Below, piece by piece: positions 25,864 to 33,742 of a stretch of 62,191 nt of DNA. Source of the DNA: Deltaproteobacteria bacterium (GTDB lineage: Bacteria; Desulfobacterota; Syntrophia; Syntrophales; UBA2210); contig JAFGBH010000007.1 of assembly GCA_016933215.1 (NCBI GenBank), positions 1 through 62,191 on the forward strand. Reading direction: 5' to 3'. Both the position numbers and the translations under genes were made by a program. Numbering within the stretch: the stretch's first letter is position 1; the number at the start of each line of letters is the position of its first letter. Below the pieces are notes generated by a model. It searched no databases. It saw nothing but the letters and a program-made list of their open reading frames with translations, and was not told where the DNA came from.

Positions 25864-26919
25864 ATGGAGAAATTGAGGGTCGGGATAATACTGGGTGGTA
25901 AGTCTTCCGAACGGGAGGTTTCTCTAAACAGCGGCAGAAATGTTTATGATAATCTTGATGATGAAAAATATGAGGGGATTCCTATATTTATGGATTACAG
26001 TGGGCAGTTATGGATTCTTCCCTGGCAGCTCATTTCCCAGAACACGACCACCGACATCGCGGAACGTCTCGAAAGGGACGGGAGGAGGATATCTTACGAG
26101 GAGTTGAAAGAGGAAATAGATTTCGCCTTTATATCGCTTCACGGGAAGTATGGTGATGACGGGTGCATCCAGGGACTTATGGAACTTCTCGGAATTCCCT
26201 ATACGGGACCGGGCGTTCTCGCTTCCGCCCTGGGGATGGATAAACACATCCAGCAAAACCTTTTGAGGTCAGAAGGGACGGAAGTTCCCAAAAGCATCGT
26301 TGTTTATGAGGATGAATGGGAAAGAGACAGGAAGGGTGTTGAAAAAAGACTCCTTGATGATATCGGTCTTCCTCTGGTGACAAAGCCTACGAGGGAGGGC
26401 TCGAGCATGGGCGTCACCATCGTGCGTGACATGGAATCTCTCGAAGCTGGAATGAGAAATGCACTCAGGTGGGATAATTCCGTCCTCGTGGAGGAATTTC
26501 TCGACGGAACGGAATTTTCCTGCATTGTCATTGATAGGGAAGATGAACCCGAAATCCTCGGAATGACGGAGATAAAGCCGCAAAGCGAATTCTATACCTA
26601 TGACGATAAATATATGCCCGGGCGATGCCGGAAGTTTACGCCTCCGAAAAATATTTCCCCCGATGTCATCGAAAAGATCGAGAGGGAAGTAATCAGGGCA
26701 TATACAACGCTTGGCTTCAGGTCCTACGGCAGGATAGACGGCTTCGTCCTCAATGGTGGAAGGGTGCTGATTACCGATCCCAATTCGTCTTCCGGAATGG
26801 CACCCGCTTCTTTCTTCTTCGAGCAGGCCGCCGAGGCGGGACTCCTTCCTTCGATGATTATATCAGAGCTTATCGAGATATCCCGGAGGATACACGAAAA
26901 AAAGAGGGGACCCCTGTAG
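25864..26919 (+). CDS. D-alanine-D-alanine ligase paralog 1
   Basis: 351-aa ATP-grasp ligase of the Ddl family. SSEREVSLNSG (Glu18), LHGKYGDDGCIQG, KPTREGSSMGV (Ser180), VEEFLDGTEFSC, EFYTYDDKYMPG (Lys249-Tyr250) and YGRIDGF are all present. Thus the Glu-Ser-Tyr triad that selects D-Ala as second substrate in E. coli DdlB (Glu15, Ser150, Tyr216) is kept. The metal-binding Glu-x-Asn appears as Asp305-x-Asn307 (ITDPNSSSGM), an uncommon change. It follows the racemase after 90 bp and precedes its paralog after 189 bp. It ends in KKRGPL, as does the paralog. Confidence 0.88.
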   Translation: MEKLRVGIILGGKSSEREVSLNSGRNVYDNLDDEKYEGIPIFMDYSGQLWILPWQLISQNTTTDIAERLERDGRRISYEELKEEIDFAFISLHGKYGDDGCIQGLMELLGIPYTGPGVLASALGMDKHIQQNLLRSEGTEVPKSIVVYEDEWERDRKGVEKRLLDDIGLPLVTKPTREGSSMGVTIVRDMESLEAGMRNALRWDNSVLVEEFLDGTEFSCIVIDREDEPEILGMTEIKPQSEFYTYDDKYMPGRCRKFTPPKNISPDVIEKIEREVIRAYTTLGFRSYGRIDGFVLNGGRVLITDPNSSSGMAPASFFFEQAAEAGLLPSMIISELIEISRRIHEKKRGPL

Positions 26920-27108
26920 GGTCGGTTTTTTCACCAACGATTTTCGGTGTGTCTCTCCTTCGGGCAGATGGTAAGAGGGGCTTACTCGAGCGAAAACCAA
27001 CCGTTAAAATATTTGTTTCTATGAAGGGAAAACCCTTTACAATACTTCTAAATAACGTTACTTTTACCGCTGATTATAAAATCTTTCTTTTTATGGAGCG
27101 TTAAGTTT

Positions 27109-28173
27109 GTGAATAAGGGAAGTTCGGACAGGATGAAAGTCGGCATCATTATGGGTGGCATCTCCTCCGAAAAGGAGGTTTCCCTCGAGAGCGGAAGAAA
27201 CATATACAGCAAGATAGATAAGAAGAAGTATGACCCCACCTCCATCTTTATGGATAGTGACGGTTCTTTATGGGAAATACCGGTTAAGCTTCTGATGCGG
27301 AACTCTACCGGGGATATCGAGATGGATCTCGAAGATGAGGCAAAGCGGATTCCCTATGAGGAATTGAAAAGGCGGGTGGATATCGTTTATATTGCCCTTC
27401 ACGGCAAGTACGGGGAAGACGGCTGTCTGCAGGGTGTTTTGGAACTCCTGAATCTGCCCTACACCGGTTCGGGTGTTCTCGGGTCAGCCCTTGGTATGGA
27501 TAAATATACATCGAGACGGATCCTTGCCATGAACGGTATCGGCGTGCCAAAAACAGTGGCTGTTTCCGCTGGGGAATGGGAAAATGGTCGTGAAACCATT
27601 CTCAAGTCCATCGAAGAAGAAGTTGGCCTTCCCTGTGTGATCAAACCCACGAGGGAGGGGTGCTCTACGGCTGTCAAGAAGGTCGTATCGATGGAGGGGA
27701 TACCCCTCGCCCTTTCAGGTGTCTTTGAATTCGATACGGTTGCCCTGGCGGAAGAGTTTGTCGAAGGTACTGAGATTACCTGCGGTGTCATAGGAAACGA
27801 CTCACCCGTGGCGCTTACGCCGTCTGAGACCATACCGACGGACGACATGCTCTCCCTGGAGGATAAGTTTCTCTATGGACAGGGTGAAAATAAGACTCCC
27901 GCGCGGGTATCGGACGATATATTAGAGCGTATTCAGAAAGTTGCCGTAAAAACCTTCGAAGCCCTGGGTCTCAAGGTCTATGCGAGAATCGATATGTTTC
28001 TCCGCGGCAACAGCGAAGTCGTGGTCCTGGAGACGAACAGTCTTCCTGGCATGACACCCTCGACGGTGCTCTTTCACCAGGCCGCGGCGTCGGGTATCAC
28101 ACAGGCGGGGCTTATCGACAGGATCATTCAATTATCCTTCGAGGCCCATTCGAAAAAGAGAGGTCCACTGTAG
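27109..28173 (+). CDS. D-alanine-D-alanine ligase paralog 2, divergent (Phe-type active site)
   Basis: 354 aa if GTG 27109 is the start (GGAG ten bases upstream); ATG 27133 gives MKVGIIMGG and is equally possible. Ddl-family ATP-grasp: SSEKEVSLESG (Glu23), LHGKYGEDGCLQG, KPTREGCSTAV, AEEFVEGTEI, ARIDMF, and an intact metal site Glu308-x-Asn310 (LETNSLPGMTPS). Two of the three DdlB triad residues differ: Ser is Cys185 and Tyr is Phe254 (SLEDKFLYG). In DdlB and lactic-acid-bacterial ligases the Tyr to Phe change favours D-Ala-D-lactate synthesis, so the product may not be D-Ala-D-Ala. It is the presumed tandem duplicate of the preceding gene. Confidence 0.87.
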   Translation: MNKGSSDRMKVGIIMGGISSEKEVSLESGRNIYSKIDKKKYDPTSIFMDSDGSLWEIPVKLLMRNSTGDIEMDLEDEAKRIPYEELKRRVDIVYIALHGKYGEDGCLQGVLELLNLPYTGSGVLGSALGMDKYTSRRILAMNGIGVPKTVAVSAGEWENGRETILKSIEEEVGLPCVIKPTREGCSTAVKKVVSMEGIPLALSGVFEFDTVALAEEFVEGTEITCGVIGNDSPVALTPSETIPTDDMLSLEDKFLYGQGENKTPARVSDDILERIQKVAVKTFEALGLKVYARIDMFLRGNSEVVVLETNSLPGMTPSTVLFHQAAASGITQAGLIDRIIQLSFEAHSKKRGPL

Positions 28174-28177
28174 GCGG

Positions 28178-28957
28178 ATGAGAAACCTGATTGTCGCGTT
28201 TGACGACCTTGGAAGATCGGTTTTGAGGACAGTGGAGGAGATGGGAAGTATCCTTATCTTTTTTGTCTCCGTCATGGTCTGGATGTTTAGGCCGCCCCTT
28301 AGGCTTCGTCTGATCTTTAAACAGATGGAGTTTGTGGGCGTTAAATCCCTCTTCGTCGTGGTCTTAACCGGTACGTTTACGGGCATGGTCATGGCACTTC
28401 AGGGTTATTACGGATTCAGGATGTTCAGTGCCGAGAGCATGGTGGGTTCCACCGTCGCTCTGGGAATGACGAGGGAGTTAGGACCCGTTCTCACCGCACT
28501 GATGGTGACGGCCCGGGCCGGATCGGCAATGGCGGCGGAGCTGGGAACGATGAAGGTTACGGAACAGATAGATGCCCTCTACGTCATGTCGGCAAATCCC
28601 ATCAAATATCTCATAGTGCCGAGGGTAATCGCCGGTGTTCTGACGCTTCCTGCCCTGACCATTGTCGCGGACTTCGTAGGAATCCTGGGGGGATATTTTG
28701 TGGGGGTGCCCGTTCTGGGAATTAATGCCGGAGCGTTCGTTAACAATATTACAATGTTGGTCGGACTTGACGATATTTATAACGGTCTCGTCAAGGCGGC
28801 CTTTTTCGGGTTCATATTATCTCTCTTCGGATGCTACAAGGGTTTCACCATGACCGGCGGTGCGGAAGGAGTGGGAAAAGCGACGACGGAGGCCGTGGTG
28901 CTCTCGTCCATATCGATTCTGGTGAGCGATTATTTTCTCACGGCGATAATGTTTTAA
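28178..28957 (+). CDS. mlaE: MlaE-family ABC transporter permease
   Basis: 259 aa. Permease of the MCE-type lipid transport system between inner and outer membrane. Family blocks: GTFTGMVMALQGYYGF, VGSTVALGMTRELGPVLTALMVTARAGSAMAAELGTMKVTEQIDAL (seen here as MTRELGPVLTALM and AELGTMKVTEQIDALYVM), then PRVIAGVLTLPAL. Five to six transmembrane segments. It begins 4 bp after the stop of ligase paralog 2 and ends 12 bp before the ATPase, so it seems to lie in the racemase-ligase transcription unit. Confidence 0.94.
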   Translation: MRNLIVAFDDLGRSVLRTVEEMGSILIFFVSVMVWMFRPPLRLRLIFKQMEFVGVKSLFVVVLTGTFTGMVMALQGYYGFRMFSAESMVGSTVALGMTRELGPVLTALMVTARAGSAMAAELGTMKVTEQIDALYVMSANPIKYLIVPRVIAGVLTLPALTIVADFVGILGGYFVGVPVLGINAGAFVNNITMLVGLDDIYNGLVKAAFFGFILSLFGCYKGFTMTGGAEGVGKATTEAVVLSSISILVSDYFLTAIMF

Positions 28958-28969
28958 ATATGGCAGAGA

Positions 28970-29722
28970 ATGTTCATGATCAAATTAGTCGATGTCCATA
29001 AATCTTTTGGCGATAACCATGTACTTCGGGGTCTCAATCTCGAAATAGATAAGGGAAAGACCACCGTCATTATAGGAAGGAGCGGCGGGGGCAAAAGCGT
29101 GCTCCTCAAGCATATAATAGGATTGTTAAAACCGGACAAAGGCCAGGTTATCGTCGACGGTGTCGATGTTGCCGGTCTGAATGATAGAGAGATGAATGAG
29201 GTGCGGAAAAATTTCGGCGTCCTCTTTCAGGGGTCGGCACTCTTCGATTCCATGACTGTGGGGGAGAATGTGGCATTTCCCCTGAGGGAGCATACGAAGA
29301 AAAAGGACAGGGAGATACGGAAAATAGTAAGTGAGAGATTACGGGCCGTGGGACTTACGGGTGTTGAAGAGATTATGCCGTCGGAACTTTCCGGGGGTAT
29401 GAGGAAGAGGGCAGGTTTGGCGAGGGCCATTGCGCTCCACCCCCAGGTTGTTCTCTTCGACGAACCCACCACCGGCCTTGATCCCGTTATGACGGAGGCG
29501 GTTAACGAGCTTATCATCAATACGCAGAGGGATTTTAACCTGACCTGCGTTGCCACAAGTCATGATATGCAGTCCATTTTTACCATTGGACACAAGATAG
29601 CCATGATCTATGAGGGAGAGGTAGTAGCCTATGGAACTCCGGAAGAAATCCGAAAATCCGAAAATCCGGTGTTGAAGCAATTTCTTTCAGGGAGTCTTGA
29701 GGGACCGATCAATATACTGTAA
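28970..29722 (+). CDS. mlaF: MlaF-family ABC transporter ATPase
   Basis: 250 aa from ATG 28970; ATG 28976 two codons on is as likely. Walker A GRSGGGKSVLLKH, Q-loop FGVLFQGSALFDSMT, signature LSGGMRKRAGLARAIA, Walker B VVLFDEPTTGLDPVM and H-loop ATSHDMQ are all intact. The LSGGMRKR form of the signature is typical of MlaF against other ABC ATPases. It powers lipid transfer by MlaE and the MCE protein. It ends 27 bp before the MCE gene. Confidence 0.94.
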   Translation: MFMIKLVDVHKSFGDNHVLRGLNLEIDKGKTTVIIGRSGGGKSVLLKHIIGLLKPDKGQVIVDGVDVAGLNDREMNEVRKNFGVLFQGSALFDSMTVGENVAFPLREHTKKKDREIRKIVSERLRAVGLTGVEEIMPSELSGGMRKRAGLARAIALHPQVVLFDEPTTGLDPVMTEAVNELIINTQRDFNLTCVATSHDMQSIFTIGHKIAMIYEGEVVAYGTPEEIRKSENPVLKQFLSGSLEGPINIL

Positions 29723-29749
29723 AATCTCAACCTAAATGGGGAGTGTGGG

Positions 29750-31174
29750 ATGTCGGTAATCAGTACGGAAGCAAAAGTTGGATTGTTCATCCTGATAGCG
29801 TTGATCATACTGGGATATATGTCCTTTCAGGTAGGAGAATACGGGTTCGGCCTCAAGAAAGGCTACCTCGTTAAGGCGGTTTTCGACAACGTATCGGGAC
29901 TGGAAAAGGACGCATCGGTCGTTATTGCTGGTGTCGAGGTGGGGAGAGTTGAGGGGGTATCGCTCGTCCATGGGAAGGCGCTGGTCCTCATGAGGATACT
30001 CCCCGAGGTAATGCTGGAAAGAGATGCTTCAGTTTCAATAAAGACTCACGGCGTTTTGGGGGACAAGTATGTGGAGATAGTGCCGGGCACGGTTGGGGAA
30101 GAGTATTTATTAGACGGAGGCGTCATTACCAATGTGAAAAAACAGGCCGACATCGACCAGCTTCTCCGGGACCTGGGCAGTATCTCCAGTGATGTGATGA
30201 AGGTGACATCTTCCCTGGAAAATGTGATCTCCGGAGAAGAGGGCGAGGCAAATCTGAAGGCTATCATGACAAATACGAGAGAATTGATGGAAAATCTTAA
30301 CAATATCGTAAAGCGAAACGATGAAAAAGTGAGTGTTATGATCTCCAATTTCAGCAATGCCTCAAAGGAGATGGAACGAGCCTTCACGTCATTGAATGAG
30401 ATTGTTGATAAGATAAACAGGGGTGAGGGGACCATAGGACAGCTGGTAAAGGACGAGGGGGTTTTCGATAATCTTGACAAGACCATTGCATCCCTTCGGG
30501 AGATCGCGGAAAAGATAAACGAGGGGAAGGGTTCGATCGGGAGACTGGTTAACGAAGAAGAGACGGTGGATAATATTAATGCAAGCCTGAAAAGCCTTGA
30601 TACCAGCATGGAGGGAATCAATAAATACATCACAAAAACCGACCAGTTTCGAACCTTTGTCAGTTACCGGGGTGAATATCTCTTTGAAGAGGATAATGCC
30701 AAGAGCTACGTCGAGTTGAAACTGCGTCCCAGGGAGGACAAATATTACATAGTGGGCGTGGTTGCCGATCCGAGGGGAAAGAGAAGCGTGACCGACCGTA
30801 CCGTGGACGGGACCACGAGCCGGATTGAAGAGTGGGACAGAAATGAACTCCTCTTCAATGCCGAGATTGCGAAGCGTTACAAAGACGTTGTCCTCAGGGG
30901 TGGGCTTCTGGAATCCACGGGCGGTGTGGGGATCGATTATTTTGCCTTTAATGATGACCTGAAGCTTACCTTTGAGGCCTTTGATTTTGATTCTGAAAGA
31001 AACCCTCATCTCAAGTTCTATGCCGAATACGGCATCTTCAATCATATATATTTATCGGCGGGTTATGACGACTTCATCAGTGACGAGGGTAACGAATCCC
31101 CCTTCGCAGGGTTTTCCATTAAATTTGAAGATGAGGATCTCAAATACCTCCTGTCGAACGTACCGATCCCGTAA
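29750..31174 (+). CDS. mlaD: MCE-domain protein (MlaD-like) with long C-terminal beta-rich region
   Basis: 474 aa, against about 180 in E. coli MlaD. One N-terminal membrane anchor (about 10-25), MCE domain about 38-116 (VFDNVSGLEKDASVVIAGVEVG, GVLGDKYVEI), then about 130-310 of helical repeats with two GEGTIGQLVKDE/GKGSIGRLVNEE-type motifs. From about 315 to the end is a beta-rich tail (YLFEEDNAKSYVELKL, KYYIVGVVAD, ELLFNAEIAKRYKDVVLRGG, IYLSAGYDDF), which resembles outer-membrane barrel strands. It may span the periplasm and touch the outer membrane (inference). The ribosome site GGGGAG is clear. A small terminator follows. Confidence 0.9.
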   Translation: MSVISTEAKVGLFILIALIILGYMSFQVGEYGFGLKKGYLVKAVFDNVSGLEKDASVVIAGVEVGRVEGVSLVHGKALVLMRILPEVMLERDASVSIKTHGVLGDKYVEIVPGTVGEEYLLDGGVITNVKKQADIDQLLRDLGSISSDVMKVTSSLENVISGEEGEANLKAIMTNTRELMENLNNIVKRNDEKVSVMISNFSNASKEMERAFTSLNEIVDKINRGEGTIGQLVKDEGVFDNLDKTIASLREIAEKINEGKGSIGRLVNEEETVDNINASLKSLDTSMEGINKYITKTDQFRTFVSYRGEYLFEEDNAKSYVELKLRPREDKYYIVGVVADPRGKRSVTDRTVDGTTSRIEEWDRNELLFNAEIAKRYKDVVLRGGLLESTGGVGIDYFAFNDDLKLTFEAFDFDSERNPHLKFYAEYGIFNHIYLSAGYDDFISDEGNESPFAGFSIKFEDEDLKYLLSNVPIP

Positions 31175-31180
31175 TATTTC

Positions 31181-31205
31181 GATCGGAGGAGCGATCTGTT
31201 TTTCT
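31181..31205 (+). terminator. Probable terminator of the alr-ddl-mla operon
   Basis: GATCG-GAGGAG-CGATC (31181-31196) followed by TGTTTTTCTT, seven bases after the MCE-protein stop. The stem is only 5 bp, so efficiency is uncertain. Confidence 0.5.
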
Positions 31206-31228
31206 TCCCGCTTTTATCCTCTTTTGTA

Positions 31229-31340
31229 TTGAAGCACCCCGCAATCCCGTATAAGCGGGATCTCCACTTTTGCTCCGACAGTTGCGGGGAATCTCCGATT
31301 GTCAAGGAAAATGTTTGTTTCTTATTTGCTCGCTGTTCAA
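31229..31340 (-). repeat. Family A palindromic repeat (locus A2, reverse orientation)
   Basis: Read on the minus strand it runs from TTGAACAGCGAGCAAATAA to TTGCGGGGTGCTTCAA. It shares the nested hairpin of locus A1 almost base for base (outer CCCCGCAA/TTGCGGGG, inner ATCCCG/CGGGAT with TTATA loop). It sits between the mla operon terminator and the promoter of the next gene. Confidence 0.85.
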
Positions 31341-31373
31341 GTCAAACCGGTAGGGTATGGTTTGAAAAGTCTG

Positions 31374-31401
31374 TTGACATGGGCGAAATAATGTATATAT
31401 T
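31374..31401 (+). promoter_or_regulatory. Promoter of the HExxH-protein gene
   Basis: TTGACA, 16-bp spacer, TATATT; the start codon is 30 bp beyond the -10. Near-consensus sigma-70 match, separating this gene from the mla operon. Confidence 0.65.
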
Positions 31402-31430
31402 AGCCGCGTTAGGAGCGAGGTATATTAAAA

Positions 31431-31976
31431 ATGTATTTCCGTCCCGCCGATATATCTCTTGTGAAGGATGTATTCAGCCATGCCGAAACCTTATCAGTGC
31501 GTCATTTCGGTCTTGGAAAGGATGGGATGAAGGATAATAGATACGAGGTAACAACGCTTGCTCATCTTGAGAATCACGAGGTAAACGAAGGGTCTTTTGC
31601 ACATCTTTGCAGGTATTTTTACCAGAAAGAAGGTGTCCCTGATCATCCAGACAACTTTTACTTCTTCAAGATATGTCTTCAGGACAATCGCATCCTCGAT
31701 GCCGTTGAGAGGGGAAGGTCATTCATAAAACTCCCCTCACTTTTGCTCTATATCGCGCTCCACGAACTGGTCCATGTGGTTCGTTTTAACAGGGGGGAGA
31801 TAGATTTTGACGCGCCCCTGGAAGAAAAAATGGAGGAAGAGGAAAAGGTCCATCTGATTACAAGAAATATTCTCAAGCCCATGGCGGACAGGGATCTCGG
31901 TCTGGTGCTTGATTGTTTCAGTGAGCGTTATCACGTTGGTGATATATTTTCGGTACCGCAGCGTATCATGAACTAA
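31431..31976 (+). CDS. Small HExxH (putative zinc metallopeptidase-like) protein
   Basis: 181 aa, not signal-bearing, so probably cytosolic. ALHELVHVVRF at residues 109-119 is an HExxH motif (His111, Glu112, His115), with an acidic helix KMEEEEKVHLITRNIL about 20 residues later that could give a third metal ligand. The family is not known to me; activity is unproven. It has its own strong promoter and GGAGCGAGG ribosome site. The FmdB-type gene begins 25 bp after its stop, so the pair is likely cotranscribed. Confidence 0.8.
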   Translation: MYFRPADISLVKDVFSHAETLSVRHFGLGKDGMKDNRYEVTTLAHLENHEVNEGSFAHLCRYFYQKEGVPDHPDNFYFFKICLQDNRILDAVERGRSFIKLPSLLLYIALHELVHVVRFNRGEIDFDAPLEEKMEEEEKVHLITRNILKPMADRDLGLVLDCFSERYHVGDIFSVPQRIMN

Positions 31977-32001
31977 TATCGATAGGCGGAGGTTATGGCG
32001 A

Positions 32002-32262
32002 ATGCCGATTTACGAATATAAATGCAGGAAGTGCGGAAAACAGTTTGAGGTTATGCAGGGCATCACCGACGATTCGGTGAAGGAATGCAAATTCTGCAAG
32101 GGGTCCGTTGACAAGTTGATCTCCCTCTCATCGTTTCAGCTGAAGGGATCGGGCTGGTATGTGACCGATTACGGCGGAAAGAAACCATCGGTAAATGAGA
32201 GCAAGGAGGAAACTTCTTCGGTACCTGAAAAGACTGAAACATCGAAGGAAGAGAAAAAGTGA
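32002..32262 (+). CDS. FmdB-family zinc-ribbon protein
   Basis: 86 aa. MPIYEYKCRKCGKQFEV opens the FmdB/CxxC_SSSS regulatory domain; two CxxC pairs (Cys8/11 and Cys29/32) form a zinc ribbon and FQLKGSGWYVTDY is the usual end of the domain. A Glu/Lys/Ser-rich tail follows. Proteins of this type lie beside many unrelated genes; the founding member was linked to formamidase expression, but the role here is unknown. GGAGG lies nine bases upstream. It is 25 bp after the HExxH gene. Confidence 0.93.
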   Translation: MPIYEYKCRKCGKQFEVMQGITDDSVKECKFCKGSVDKLISLSSFQLKGSGWYVTDYGGKKPSVNESKEETSSVPEKTETSKEEKK

Positions 32263-32379
32263 AGTCAGGCTGCTTGGAGGTGGCAACTTTTTAAGCTGAC
32301 AATGTTGATACCTTTATTACGGATGATGTGAATCAGTGAGGGGCGGGATCTTTGTGAACGGTTGAGAGGAGGTTCGGTT

Positions 32380-33708
32380 ATGTTTCGGTATCTATTGGTG
32401 AGTCTGGTGATTGTGATTTCTCTTACGACGGCGACACCGTCTTTTGCCGGGGAATTTCAGACAATCGGTTTTGAAGCGGTTTCCATGGGAGGTGCCGGTG
32501 TTGCAACGGCGAGTGGGAGTTTTGCTCCCTATTATAATCCGGCACTGCTTGCCGAGCACCGAAACAAAACAGAGGTTTCTCTCTCCGCAGGAATTGGCCT
32601 CCGGGAAATCAATGTAGCCGATTCAATCGATAATCTGGCAGACATTAATATCGAAGACACCTTAGATACATTGAGGGATGAGATAAATTCTTCTTTCCCG
32701 GATCCTCCGAGCCTGTCAAGTGATCTCGTTGATGATATCAAGGCTATCAGGAGCGAACTTTCTTCCATACCCGATACGAACGGTTTACAGGTGATGCCGA
32801 CTGTTTCGCTGGGAACGCAGATCGGGAACTTCGGATTCGGTTTCTATGGACTCTCCGAGGCGACGGCACATGCCGTTGTTGACAAGGATCGTCTTGACAT
32901 CATTATTGCAACGGGAAATCCCACAACACCGTATGTGAAATATGACGTGGGAGATGATCATTTTATTATAAGTAACCTGTCAGATTACCAGCAGTATTCG
33001 CTCCAGTATGCCCTCGATAACGGTCAGACCTACCTTGATCTGACCGGTCTCGCCTATGTGGAAGTACCCTTCGCCTATGGACATCGGTTTTCGACGAAAT
33101 TGGGAACAATAGATCTGGGCGGTGCTTTGAAATTAATGCCCGGTTATACCTTTGAAAAGAAGATTAAGATTGACACGGAATCAGGGGATATAGGAGACGA
33201 GCTTGAGGACGCCGAGGAGTCCGACTTGGGCTATGGCGTTGATCTCGGTCTTTTGTACAAGCCTCAAAAGCTGCCCAGGCTTTCCATCGGTCTCGTGGGA
33301 AAAAATCTCAACACGCCCGAATTTGACACGACGACAGGTGCGACACGTAAAGTGAAGCCGCAGGTTCGCGCCGGCACGGCATATGATTTTTTCAAGGATA
33401 AAGTAACGGTGGCCCTCGATGCAGACCTCACAAAGAACGAGACATTTATCGAGGACTACTATTCTCAATTCATCGGTGGCGGTATTGCCTACCGTCCTGT
33501 TAACTGGTGCTCGCTGAGAGCTGGTGCGATGCGGAATTTGCAGGAGAGCAACGACGGTACAATCCTCACTGCGGGCCTCGGTTTTGGCCTGAAATGGCTG
33601 CAACTCGATATCTCCGGTCAGTATTCGACGGAAGAGGGTGAATATGACGGGGATAGTTTCCCGCGATGCAGTCGCGTTGAAATTGCCCTCGTGTCACAAT
33701 GGAATTAA
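32380..33708 (+). CDS. Outer-membrane beta-barrel protein, TraF-like/FadL-like
   Basis: 442 aa from ATG 32380, which has GAGGAGG upstream; a TTG 18 bases earlier is an artefact of that site. Signal peptide MFRYLLVSLVIVISLTTA...SFA, cleavage near residue 24. The mature start GFEAVSMGGAGVATASGSFAPYYNPALL is the hallmark of the conjugal-transfer-TraF/OmpP1 barrel group (early segment VSMGGAGVATA). Many amphipathic strands follow and the chain ends in aromatic-rich IALVSQWN. No conjugation genes are near, so a porin or hydrophobic-compound uptake role is likelier than conjugation. It stands alone, convergent with the CPBP gene 34 bp away. Confidence 0.85.
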   Translation: MFRYLLVSLVIVISLTTATPSFAGEFQTIGFEAVSMGGAGVATASGSFAPYYNPALLAEHRNKTEVSLSAGIGLREINVADSIDNLADINIEDTLDTLRDEINSSFPDPPSLSSDLVDDIKAIRSELSSIPDTNGLQVMPTVSLGTQIGNFGFGFYGLSEATAHAVVDKDRLDIIIATGNPTTPYVKYDVGDDHFIISNLSDYQQYSLQYALDNGQTYLDLTGLAYVEVPFAYGHRFSTKLGTIDLGGALKLMPGYTFEKKIKIDTESGDIGDELEDAEESDLGYGVDLGLLYKPQKLPRLSIGLVGKNLNTPEFDTTTGATRKVKPQVRAGTAYDFFKDKVTVALDADLTKNETFIEDYYSQFIGGGIAYRPVNWCSLRAGAMRNLQESNDGTILTAGLGFGLKWLQLDISGQYSTEEGEYDGDSFPRCSRVEIALVSQWN

Positions 33709-33742
33709 AGTCACATGCTATTCCTGTGTGTTTGGAATCAGA

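Noticed and set aside
26625-27104. 159-residue plus-strand open frame over the end of ligase 1 and the gap
   Set aside because: Overlaps the C-terminal active-site codons of ligase 1 in another frame and resembles no protein.
31229-31537. 102-residue plus-strand open frame
   Set aside because: Begins in repeat A2, crosses the promoter at 31374 and overlaps the start of the HExxH gene in another frame.
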